Source of the DNA: Conidiobolus incongruus B7586
Taxonomy: Eukaryota > Entomophthoromycota > Entomophthoromycetes > Entomophthorales > Conidiobolaceae
Assembly (NCBI GenBank): GCA_000697335.1
Contig: JNEM01014958.1
Location: forward strand, 1 to 64,000
Direction: 5' to 3'
DNA length: 64,000 bases
Positions 25,217-36,296 of this stretch are shown in pieces; positions within the stretch are counted from its first letter, which is position 1, and each line of letters starts with the position of its first letter. The notes beneath the pieces were generated by a model, which saw nothing but the letters and a program-made list of their open reading frames with translations, searched no databases and was not told where the DNA came from. Both the position numbers and the translations under genes were made by a program.

Positions 25217-26652
25217 TATTAAAATTATAATATCTGATTATTTTTAAAATAAAAAAGGTAAGAATATCGTTGGACAGCTACTTTTGATTAAATAAAATTA
25301 AATATTTGTTTATAATCAAGATTTGTTGTTTTTTATTGTTGTCAAGCGTTAACGCTAATTACTGATAAATTTTGGATTTCTAATTTTTTGTAAGAATTAG
25401 AAAATTTTTAAATGAACTATTTAAATAAGAAGAATAATTAATATTGACTAACCCATTCATTTCATAATGACGTATTTTGAAAATATAAATTATGGGATTA
25501 ACTTAAAATAATGTACTTAATCTATTTAATAAATTATTATGATACTATTTATTCATAAAAAAATGCAAATTTTCATAAAATAATGCCAAAATTTTACTTA
25601 CTGTTTACAATGTAAGTTTGGATGTTTTAATCTATTTCATAATAAAATTATTTATGACACTATCAAAGGCTATAATCAATATCATAAAATATTATATCAA
25701 CAAGACAAAAGAATGACTGAGAATGATTTTAAATGATGCAAGTTAATTAAATATATTCCTCAGAATTCGTTAATATCGTTTTATTAGTTCAATAATATAG
25801 ATACTAGCCTAGAGAACTGAATAAGAAATGAAAGTATATCTAATAAAAGTTGACCTTTATATTAGTACAATAATTTGAAAGCAAATTCATACTCAGTCTC
25901 AAACAAAATTACCAAATAAATTTTTCAAAAAACCTAAAGGTGATAGCTTTTTGAGTTAATATTTTAAAAATTATATTCCGTAATACAGCTCTTGAAAATT
26001 TGGATACAAATTGAAATTAAATGATTTGATAAAACTGAAGAGATAAAATATGGAATATTATCCATTATTAAATATAGATAACTGATAGTTGAAAACTTTC
26101 TTGAATACTTGTCAATGTAATTGATTTCATTTTGATCAGATATTGTAATCTCTGATAAACCTTCAAAGCTGAGTTATATTTTGATTATAGAATCAAACAA
26201 CTTTGGATAATTTGATAAATCTTTAAACCATAAATATACTCAATTATCAGAATTAATATAATATTATCATTTAAAATATTTTTAATATTGGAAATATAAT
26301 CAAAAGTTTGGAAATTCATAAATTTATCAATAACCAATGCTCTCTTTAAATAATCAAGGCTAATATTTATTATGTTCCATACAATATTATATTAGTAGTT
26401 ATATAAATCTGATATATCATTTAGTTAAAGAGTTTTTATATATACTTTCAGGATTACAATAAAATCTCAATAAAAGAGGATAATGTTATTCTATTAAAAT
26501 CATTAGTAGTGTTATATTTATAATTTTTATGAATGAATATTTTCGAAATATTAAAATTCATTGATAGACTATTTAATAATCAAATCATCTCCAAAATATA
26601 TTAGAGAAAAAGATATGAATATAGTTATTTATATATATTATACATATGATAT
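25217..26652. other. Intergenic between ATR pseudogene and protease (left arm)
   Basis: AT-rich and alignable with 50,027-51,460 on the right arm. The first bases next to 25,216 correspond to the ATR 5' flank. No gene seen. Confidence 0.5.
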
Positions 26653-27438
26653 TTATTGTCTTGAGTGGAGTAGAGATTGTTCTTCAATCCAGTCAACGAA
26701 ACTTGAAATTCGAGTGTAGACACCAGGAAACTTAGCACGAGCACATCCTATGCCAAAGCTAACAACTCCTACTAAAGTGTCAGTTTTTGAGTACTGATCT
26801 CTAATAAACAGGGGTCCTCCAGAATCACCTTGGCAGCTGTCTCTTTTTCCCTCTTCATATCCCGCACATAATTGAATTTTCTCATTTAAACAAAAATTTT
26901 GTGAGGCATATGAAGCCCGACATTTAGCAAATTTAAATATGGGTAATTTGATTTGTTGAAGTTTGTAAGTCCTTGTCTTAGGATCCACTGTTTCATTCAT
27001 TTTGCCCCATCCTATTGCAGTTAATACTTTCCCCTCTTCATAACCCAATCCCTTCGTATCTAATTGTAAGCTAGTTCGCTCATTAGACTGTTCCTCTGCG
27101 AGTATCCATAATGAAAGATCGTTTGCAAAAGTTGTTGGATTATAGTCTGGATGAACGATGCGCTCCTTAATGGTGTATGTTGTACCACCTTCTTCTTGGT
27201 CTGTTTTGTCTAAATCATGTCGATGAATTCTAGCAATGAAGTCTTTTGTTTCTTTAGTCACACAGTGAGCAGCGGTGATCACAACATTTTTTCTGAATAG
27301 AAATCCGCCACACTTGTGCTTTCCATTACTCTGAAAGGATACCATATTTGGATATGAGAAGGGACGTGCCTCAGTTCCTCCAACAATTCTGGTTGCTAGG
27401 CCTTCAATTGATGTTAATAGATTATTAATTTCTGACAT
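26653..27438 (-). CDS. Trypsin-like serine protease (S1 family)
   Basis: 261 residues, single exon. The activation-type N-terminus of the mature enzyme is at residues 18-21 (IVGG). The triad is His58 in TAAHC, Asp107 in NDLSL and Ser206 in GDSGGP. Asp200, six residues before the serine, sits where trypsin has its specificity aspartate, so cleavage after Arg/Lys is expected. The family's conserved cysteines around the histidine and the serine are visible. No signal peptide is seen upstream of the IVGG start; the region just before the ATG ends in a weak acceptor-like sequence, so a leader exon further upstream is possible but I could not find one. S1 proteases in fungi are usually secreted, often in insect- or plant-associated species. 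The mirror copy at 49,242 is broken, so this is the only open copy. Confidence 0.92.
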   Translation of the reverse strand: MSEINNLLTSIEGLATRIVGGTEARPFSYPNMVSFQSNGKHKCGGFLFRKNVVITAAHCVTKETKDFIARIHRHDLDKTDQEEGGTTYTIKERIVHPDYNPTTFANDLSLWILAEEQSNERTSLQLDTKGLGYEEGKVLTAIGWGKMNETVDPKTRTYKLQQIKLPIFKFAKCRASYASQNFCLNEKIQLCAGYEEGKRDSCQGDSGGPLFIRDQYSKTDTLVGVVSFGIGCARAKFPGVYTRISSFVDWIEEQSLLHSRQ

Positions 27439-28432
27439 TTCCTTACATTAAAGAATAGTAAAATTATCAAGTTAAATAAATATAGAAGTTTATACAAAAT
27501 GATTGATTATATATTCTTGATAAGATTGCATTTATAATAGACATGACTAAATCTGTTTTCAGCATGTAACAAATATATTGGAAATTTTGATCCAATTGAA
27601 ACCAAATTGTATTCAGCCAAAATTTAAAAAATAATTTAAATAACTAATATAGAATTGATTATTGAAGTATCCTGCATATTTATTAATATAATGATTTTAT
27701 GTTACTATTATTCTAACAACTTTATACGATTTATTATTATTAGTTATAATTTTAATATTTAAAAAATAATAAAATACAAAAATTCTTAATCAGGAAACCA
27801 AAATACTGTATATCATTTAGACTTAAAGAAATAATATTAATTATATAATATTGGTGATGTAAATAAATTCAGGTTAATTTACATTTTAATTAACTGTTCT
27901 TGTATTATTCTCTACCAGATCTATAAATTGTGAATAATGTTTCATTGAAAGCAGGATAGAAACTAATATAAAAATTTGAATGAAATTATAGTCAAAAATA
28001 TATACCTTAAAATACATAAGCTTTATTTACAAACCTATATTGATTAATTGAATAATAAATTCAAACTACTTGTATTAATTATTTACACTAAAGGATTTTT
28101 ATTCTACAATTATTATATATACAATGATGCGAAATTTTGGATATTAGAAGAATTCAATTTGATAAATTCATTTTAATATAAAATTTAAAAAAATAGGAAA
28201 TCGTAATAAATAATTATATTAATTACTGAATTTAATGTACCTTAAATATGCTTGTAATAAAAATATTTCAATTATTGATAAATTTTAGTTTTAAAATAAA
28301 AATAATGATTGTGAGGTTTGAAGGAAACTATATTATTATCAAATGTATAATAAAAAAGAATATTTGGCTATATTGTATCATATTATACATGATAATAATT
28401 TTATAAATAAATTAATTCAATTAAACTTTATT
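27439..28432. other. Intergenic between protease and mL43 (left arm)
   Basis: AT-rich and mirrored by 48,240-49,241. It contains the protease 5' flank and the mL43 3' flank. A secretion-leader exon for the protease was searched for on the minus strand and not found. Confidence 0.5.
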
Positions 28433-29045
28433 TTAAATTTCATGCTTAGGTACGTTAAAAGGAGACCAAATACCTCTAACGGATTCATTATTACTAATAA
28501 CCATATGTTTCTTAAAATCTCTCTCTTCATTGCCACTGTTGTCGTGTAATAATTTGAAAGCTAATCCAACTTCCTTAGGAGTCATGTTTTTAACTTCCAT
28601 CTCTTTGCTTTTACCGTTAACTATTATTAAAATGTTAATATTGTTTAAAATTATTATAATATTGGATAACTTACGATAGTAACTAGTTATTTTAGGGTGC
28701 TTCTTAGGTGTGTGAATAACTTGAATTTCAGTTTCTGGATTTTGTTCAGCCAAAGTAATTAACTTGTCTTTAATGAAGTTACTATAAATGTATTACTAAA
28801 ATATAAATCATTAGAAAATGTATTATATTAACTTACGCCATGCCTAAACTAGAACCACCTCTATTGCAGTAAGTTAAAACCATTTTATAACAGGGAACGA
28901 TGTAAGCTTTGGAACCGTTTTCAAAGGTAGCTAACTTGGGTTGCTCTTTAAAGTGATGAGGTTTTAATTGAAAACCATTTTGTAATTTACTCAATTGATT
29001 AGATAATCTGAAAGCCGTAAGTTTTGATCCGATTTTTTTAGTCAT
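28433..29045 (-). CDS. Mitochondrial large-subunit ribosomal protein mL43 (yeast Mrpl51 family), copy 1
   Basis: Three exons with GT-AG introns. Exon 1 is 28,837-29,045; the introns match the positions and phases of the right copy. The product is 167 residues. The family signature is at the exon 1/2 junction: a Tyr-Cys motif followed by the glycine/serine-rich GGSS(L)GM segment, as in L51/S25/CI-B8-domain proteins. After it come the acidic helix (KDKLITLAEQNPETEI) and the strand VIHTPKKHPK. The protein belongs to the mitochondrial large ribosomal subunit. Intron 2 here is 54 nt with no in-frame stop, so retention would add 18 residues without changing frame; the right copy's intron 2 is 52 nt and would not. 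Both copies are open, so which one is used cannot be told from sequence. Confidence 0.9.
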
Positions 29046-32000
29046 TATGTTATTTATTGTCTATTGATTTATCAAACTCAGTAATAATATTACTTTTAAG
29101 TGAAAAAAAGGTGTAAATATAGTATTTTCAGAATTTCAAATTATGGGATAAATATTGGGAAATTTTATATCATAATTTCAGTTATCTTTGTTCATCTTTT
29201 TAATTTATCATTTATTAGATTATGGAATTGAAAAGCAAAAATTTCATAGTTGATAGAAATTAACTTTTTAGCTTGATATTTTTAGTAATTGTGCTTAAAG
29301 TAAAATTATCAGTAGAGCATTGAATCATTACAGGATACAATGATTTAATTTTTATTTTTTAGTTTAGCTGGAAAAAATAATTTGAATGGATTTGAAAAAT
29401 TCAGACAGTTGATCATTATTTACTTTGGTTATGAACTATTACCGTTGTATTACATTAGTTATAATTACATAAAATTATCATTTTTAAAGATCAAATTAAA
29501 AACATTGAAAAAATTTATTGGATAATAAATTTGAAAAGAGTCTATATTTTAATATTGACAATATACTATTAAATTTTCCAATACCTAAATCGAAAAAACA
29601 TTTATCAGTAAATGATATTATAAAAATTATAAAAAATTTGGTTTAGAAATTTTCAGAGAGAAGATTAAGTCAAAAATCTTCAATAGTTTAAAAAACTATT
29701 TCATTAATAATATGATATGATATATTAATATTTTCATCATATTAATATAGGACAACTAATATAAATGGTGCATAATTACCTTTTTTTAAATTTCTGTGGG
29801 AGATTTGACTAAATTTGACGAACTAGGATCTTGAGCTAAAATCAGAAAGATATTCTTAAATAAGCACTGATTGACATAATAGAATTTTTTCAATCCTAAA
29901 AATGTGCAATTTTATCACAAACTAAGAGTATATACTAGATATATAGATTCAAAAAAATGTTTATCAAAAGAGTTGAATAAAATTTTTGAGTTCGATTGCA
30001 ATATTCATTAAATTAAAATTAAGATTATGTCGGTTAAATTATATTATTCCTTTATACATTATTTTCATTATATTATAATAATTTAAATTGATCAAAAATT
30101 ACTATCCATTATTTTAATAAACCTAATAGTATCATTTTCTAAACATTAGCCTGGAAGATAAGTTTGAATTCCTTTGAATAAATAATTCTTAAAAATATAT
30201 CATATTATTATGGGATCACTTGTAAACTATAATTTCAATATTTCCTGGCATTAGGAATATATGAATAATATAGAATAGACAAAATAACCTTAAGTATGGG
30301 CTGTGCAAATTTTTCAAGGACAAAGTTCAAAAATAGTTAAACAATAAATGATTGAAAATCAAAAATTTGAAACCAAAATATTGATATTTGAAAGGATACA
30401 AGAATGATTAAATTTTTATAACGGACTGGGAATTTTGGCTGAAAGTATGGTACAAATTTAAAAGTTAATTATTAGTTCAACAGGATCTTGATAGTTTGAT
30501 TTTTATGTTTTGAACACCATACAACTTTTTCTCAAAGTTACTTTTCATCATAATTAATAAAATTCATTTATTTTAGAAACTTATATTGATTTTAAAATTA
30601 TACTAATTTTAAACTGATTTAATAATAAAATATAACTTAAGATAATATTTACAAATTAATATCTATTCAATATTATCATTTTTATTTTATTAATCAGGTC
30701 TCTTTGAAAAAAAATAAACAAGAAATAATATGCTATGCATTGCTCTAATTCGCTATAATTTATAAATAATATATTGTACTTTTTTGATTAAATAATTCTA
30801 CGCATTCAATATTTGAAAATAAATTTAAAATTAATATATCTGGTATTGGGCGATGTGTATATTACTATTAACCTTGTTCATTTTTATATTCATAAAAATC
30901 TTAATTGGTAGTTATTCAGCGATTACGAATCCGCGAGATTATGTGAAGATTGTGATATTATTTACATTAAAATTTTATTTGAATTCTTGAATAATAATAT
31001 AGAATTATTTTCAGGCCCAAAATTATCCATTATATACTAACAACCTATTCAAAATGAATATTATTTCAATAATTCAAATATACATTTCAGAATTTAATCA
31101 CAATTATTTCTATCAATCGCTAAATATAAATCATTGTATATTAGATGTGACCTTTGGGATAAAACCCTATAAAAACATTACAAAGTTTTATTATAAGGTC
31201 AATATTATTGAATATAAATAGATAATATTATCAAATACATGAATTTTTGCGAATGATAAATATCATGATAATGATTGGAGTGTTGCCAAATGCCAAACAG
31301 GTGTATTATGACAACATCATAGAACAAATCAATTAGCACTGATTATGAGAACTAATTACAGTTTGGATTATAGTGAAACCTCATAACTTTAGTAATGATG
31401 GTTTACTCATATTAATTATATTGTCAAGTTAAACAGTTTAAAAAGTTTGATATTTAACAATTAATGTTTTTTACAAAGCGGCTTCTACTCCAATTTAGCT
31501 TATTAGTTAGCAATATTAACTTCCTTGTTTAAAAATCCAAAACTATATAATAAATTAAAATATATTTTAAACTATTTTCAGCAAATATAAAAATACAATG
31601 GTCAAATAATGAATATTATAAGAAAAAAATAGAAAGTAAATAAGGTAAAAATTGCTAAGGCTTTGAGTTAAAATCCCTGAATTATAATTAACCGTTGAAA
31701 TTAATACAATTAATTAATTGTAAACATGATGAAAATAAAATTTAATATAAAAATAGAGTAATTATAAAAAATAATTAAAAATTAATTACTGATATTTTGG
31801 TGGGGTTACAGGATTGGTTTATTAAACGAATTTCGATTCAAATTTTGCATAGTTAGATTGAATCGAGTTTTATTTTTATATTAATCAAACTTGATAATCA
31901 ATATAGTGGACCTAATCTAAAAATAAAAATCATTTTTAAAGTTAGAAGATATTAAAGCTATTCAAATTTTATTAATAGTATTAATATTGCCAATGATGCT

Positions 32001-32873
32001 TAGTCCTCATTATTTAGTTTATCAATATAAAGTTTTCTATATTCATTGAGACAAGTATACAAAACGTGTATAAAAGATAATTCAGTTTTGAATTATTTTA
32101 CTCTGGTTTTAAATTTCAATATAGTGTTTTTAGCTCAAATGTCATCACTTTAATAAATTGATGATTTCATTCATTGAGGATCAATCTCCCTAATGTCCCA
32201 AAAGTATGAATCAATTTTCTGATGGGCCAAACTCATAACAAAGAATTTTCAATATATTGATACCAGATTATATTAAATTTAATACAGATACTTGCTAGAA
32301 TATGCATCGAGGAAATCTCCTTCACAGCTCAAGTTTTCTGTTTTACCTTTTCCAATTATTCCTATTCTATTTGAATTAAACTAACCACAAACATTTCACT
32401 TAAGATGAATTGCATCGCTTTTTTCCCGGTGTCTTAAGTTGGGGAATTAAAAGTATCAGATTGATGTACTAATTAAGATACTGTTGAGAACCACTATAAC
32501 ATGTTTTGTGGTGCATTCTCTTAATCAAAAACCAAGAAAATATGTGCAATATAAGCAGTTAAACTGGTTGTCGTATCAGTATAAATTATAAGCAATTGTG
32601 TTTCATCAATCCAAGATCCTTTCTTTCTCATCTTTTCAACTAATTCAAATTCCCCTCATTTCATACCCCTAGATTAATATTTAATTAATATCTATTCTAA
32701 GGATTCTTCATTTTTTTTATATTCATAACTAATTATTTATATTTATTCACCTAGTTTTATTTTGTATTCCTCATTTTGATTTTTTATTAAATATTGAATC
32801 AATAAAAACTCTTGTCAATATATTTATCTGATTCATACTTCATACTCAGGACTCTTCACAAAAATAGACACTC
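29046..32873. other. Intergenic with upstream regions of mL43 and chitin synthase (left arm)
   Basis: 3.8 kb between divergent genes, alignable to 43,662-47,632. Most of it is AT-rich and moderately diverged. Conservation rises sharply in the 700 bp before the chitin synthase ATG (see the regulatory block at 32,380-32,452). No gene seen. Confidence 0.55.
32380..32452 (+). promoter_or_regulatory. Conserved block upstream of chitin synthase (left copy)
   Basis: About 430-490 bp before the ATG lies a run of roughly 70 bases almost unchanged between the two arms, while flanking DNA differs more. It includes CTTAAGATGAATTGCATCGC and CCCGGTGTCTTAAGTTGG, so CTTAAG appears at both sides. A second conserved patch with GAGAACCACT and ACCACAAAAC-type sequence (opposite strand) lies about 50-80 bp closer to the gene. 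This is probably a promoter element or an untranslated leader exon; it is a comparison-based guess. Confidence 0.45.
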
Positions 32874-35800
32874 ATGGACCCAACTGATTATATGCAAAGG
32901 GGTCGTACTCTGCGAAGAGGTAAAACTCTTACGCGACCAGAACGTCATCAGGCACCAGCTCCTATGTTAGACGGTGCCAAAGAGCGCAAACCTTTAGATC
33001 CTTGGGTTATATTTTCCAAAATAGTTACCTTTTGGGCTCCTGGTATACTTCTTAAACATTGTGGCTTACCCGATAAAGCTATGCAGCAGGCTTGGAGAGA
33101 AAAAGTCTCTCTCTGCTTTATTATTGCCTGTATCTGTGCAGTTGTTGTTTTTGTTACTCTTTTCTTACCTATTGTTTTCTGTCCTGTATCAGCTCAAGAG
33201 AATGCCAATTTGACCTATTCTGTGACTGCTCCTCCAGGAAAAGCAGCTCGTAAGTTTTCCAATTCCTATATTTCACTATAATTTTATATTAACTAAATTC
33301 ATTTTAGTTTCTGGATATTGGAATATTTTTGGTTTTATATACACAGCACCTAATCCTCGCTATCCTGATGGTTTCCCAGAGAACAATGGTTCACAAACTG
33401 TTCCAAATGTCTCTCGATGGTTTAAAAGACCCGTCGCTAACCCTCAAGAATGCCAAAGTATTAATGATTTAGGTTTTAAAATCAGTAGTACTTTGCCTTG
33501 TGGTGATCTCGAGCAAACAAAATGTAAATGGGAGTACAGAAGCCCGGAGTATATGAGAGAAGAATATGGCTTAGAGAACAGAATTGGTGACCAATATAAC
33601 GTTCGAGCTGGCTTTGATTGGAATGATATTGTTAAAAATTACACCGTTATTGATGGCGATGTTTACGATTTCAGTCTCTATTTTGACCAGCATCCCAGCC
33701 CAACTGGTGATGATTTTGATACTGTTCTCCGTCAGTTAACAGCTGGAGGTATTGATGGTACTAAAGCTATGTTCCGTGACCAACGATTCCCCAAAACCTT
33801 TAAATGTCTAAAAGCTTGGTACAAAGTAGGAGAAGTTACAAAAACCACACCAGGATGCTTCGGTGTTAATTTATTCAATACTATTGCTTTAATCGTTATT
33901 TTAGGTATTATTTGTATTCGATTTGTCATGGCTTTTGTTTTCCATTGGTTTATTAGTCATAATCTATCCAGACGTCCTAAAAATACCTCTCAAAAGGCCA
34001 TCGTCGTACCTAAGAGTCCCTGGGGTAGCACTGGTCAGCCCAAACAAATTTCTCAAGATCCTAACGAATTATTTGGTATTATGTTGGTTACTTGTTATTC
34101 CGAAGGTGAAGCTTCTATGAGATGTACCTTGGACAGTTTAGCCAATACTGATTATTCCGATGATAAGAAGCTCTTATTCATTGTTGCTGATGGTATCATT
34201 ACTGGTTCAGGAAATGACAGAAGTACTCCAGATATCTGTATCAGTATGTTAGAAATGGATCCTGCCTTTGCAGACCCTGAACCTCAAAGTTACATCGCTG
34301 TAGCTGCTGGTTCCAAACAACACAATATGGCTAAGGTATACTGTGGCTACTATAACTACAAAGAACATCGTGTTCCTACTCTTTTGATTGTCAAGTGTGG
34401 TGCTCCTGAAGAACAAGATAAACCCAAGCCTGGTAATCGTGGTAAACGTGACTCTCAATTGATTCTGATGAACTTCTTCAGTCGTGTTATTTACAACGAG
34501 CGTATGACTCCTCTTGATTATGATATGTTCCGTAAAATCCAACACTTAATGGGTGTTACACCTGATTATTTCGAAACTGTACTTATGGTTGATGCTGATA
34601 CTAAAGTATATCCAGACTCACTTAAGTTACTCACATACTGTCTTATTAACGATCCATTAATTATGGGTCTCTGTGGTGAAACTAAGATTGCTAACAAACG
34701 TCAATCTTGGGTTACAGGTATCCAAGTATTTGAATATTATATTTCTCACCATCTTGGTAAAGGTTTCGAATCAGTATTTGGTGGTGTTACCTGTCTTCCT
34801 GGTTGTTTCTGTATGTATCGACTCAAGGCTCCTAAGGGTGATAATGACTGGGTCCCCATTATTACTAAACCAGAAATTGTTCAGGAATACTCTCAGAACG
34901 TAGTTGAAACCTTGCATCAAAAGAACTTGTTGTTGTTAGGTGAAGATCGTTTCTTGACCACCCTTATGCTACGTAATTTCCCCAACCGTAAGATGGTGTT
35001 TGTTCCTCAAGCCGTTTGTAAAACCGTTGTTCCAGATGAATTCAAAGTGTTGCTATCACAAAGAAGAAGATGGATTAACTCAACTATTCACAATCTTTTG
35101 GAATTGGTATTAGTTCGCAATCTTTGTGGTACATTCTGTTTTTCGATGCAGTTCGTCATTTTCATGGAATTGATTGGTACGGTTGTATTACCAGTTGCTA
35201 TTATTATGACTTTCGTCCTCATTGCAACCATTGCCCAAGGAACAATTACCAGCTTTACATCAGCAATGCCCTTAGTTATGTTGATCATGGTACTCTTCTC
35301 CCCAGCTATCCTTATCTTTATCACCACTCGTAAGCTTATTTACGTCCTATGGATGATTGTCTACTTGCTTGCTTTACCTGTTTGGAATTTCGTTCTTCCT
35401 GTTTATTCCTACTGGCATTTTGATGACTTCTCATGGGGTGCCACTCGTCAAGTCGAAGGTGAAACTAAGGGTGATTCTCATGGTAAGAAAGAAGGTGAAT
35501 TTGATAGCTCTAAAGTTTCTTTGAAACGCTGGGAAGATTATGAACGCCGTAGACGTAGATCAATGCGCAGAAAAGAAAGAGAACATCAAGAACAGTTGCT
35601 TGTAGATGACCAATCTGATCGCCTTATGTATGGCAGAGGTGACATGGGTAACTATGGACTTCAATATCCAGACACTAGCAGTCATCGAAGCCCAAGTCCC
35701 TCTGAGCTTGGCCCCGAGCAGCAAAATTACCAATACGGTTTAGGCGCTGGCCAGGCAGTTGACCGTAGCTTCTCCCATCAGATGCCATTCTCTGACGCTG

Positions 35801-35901
35801 AGTACACTTATCCCCAACCGACTTATCCTAGTCGCGGACAATCAGATGATGAACATGATCAGGGTGGTAGGAGACCTAGAGGACCTCGACCCATGCAGTG
35901 A
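32874..35901 (+). CDS. Class IV (Chs3-type) chitin synthase, copy 1
   Basis: Two exons: 32,874-33,249 and 33,308-35,901, with a 58-nt GT-AG intron; 989 residues. It transfers GlcNAc from UDP-GlcNAc to growing chitin at the plasma membrane. The N-terminus has a basic tail, the DPWVIFSK / FWAPG block and AWREK of division-2 enzymes, then a membrane segment at about residues 81-103. A second membrane segment lies near residue 325. Catalytic motifs: DADT near 554, [10 protein letters not shown] near 621, GEDR near 670 and QRRRW near 710. Several membrane segments follow at about 735-840, then a basic stretch (ERRRRR) and a hydrophilic tail ending RGPRPMQ. There is no myosin motor, so it is not class V/VII. 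It is convergent with DUS3, 0.4 kb downstream. Confidence 0.95.
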
Positions 35902-36296
35902 ACATTGTATATGATACATTCTTAGAAAATCATTGCAATAGTTAGAGAATTTTCCAAGTTAAAATACGATATTCATTTATATATAAGATTTTTATCCCCT
36001 CTATTATATCCTTTGTTTATATTACATAAAACATTTTTTGAACTAAATATTATGACTTTTTATTTTAATATTCTTTTTTAATTCTGAATCAATTTCATTA
36101 ATTTGTTTATAAGTTTAAAAAGTCCAAAAAACTTTAATATGTATATTAAAAGTTATTGATTTTATTTAATCAACCAAAATATAAAAGTTAATTTCATTAG
36201 AATATTATTTGATTCTAAAAATTTCTAATTTATGTCCTAGTATTGTATCTATTTGATAAATTGAATTAAAACCTAAATATAAATAAAGCAATACTA
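35902..36296. other. Intergenic between convergent chitin synthase and DUS3
   Basis: 395 bp of AT-rich shared 3' flank. It marks the inner end of the left arm: sequence after the chitin synthase stop no longer matches the right arm. Confidence 0.6.

Larger units (their letters stand above)
10961..35901. repeat. Left arm of large inverted duplication
   Basis: This arm is the reverse complement of 40,625-64,000, with indels. Mirror pairs visible in the sequence: chitin synthase (32,874 and 43,661), mL43 (29,045 and 47,633), protease (27,438 and 49,242), ATR (25,216 and 51,461), the uncharacterised AT-hook gene start (11,536 and 63,439), and intergenic DNA such as the 5' flanks at 11,560-11,900 and 63,090-63,430. 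Pair sums stay near 76,500-76,700 from chitin synthase to the ATR start. They then drop by about 0.5 kb (the solo LTR) and about 1.25 kb (an AT-rich block), both present only on this arm. The inner edge coincides with the chitin synthase stop codon; the outer edge cannot be seen because the right arm leaves the window. Confidence 0.93.
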
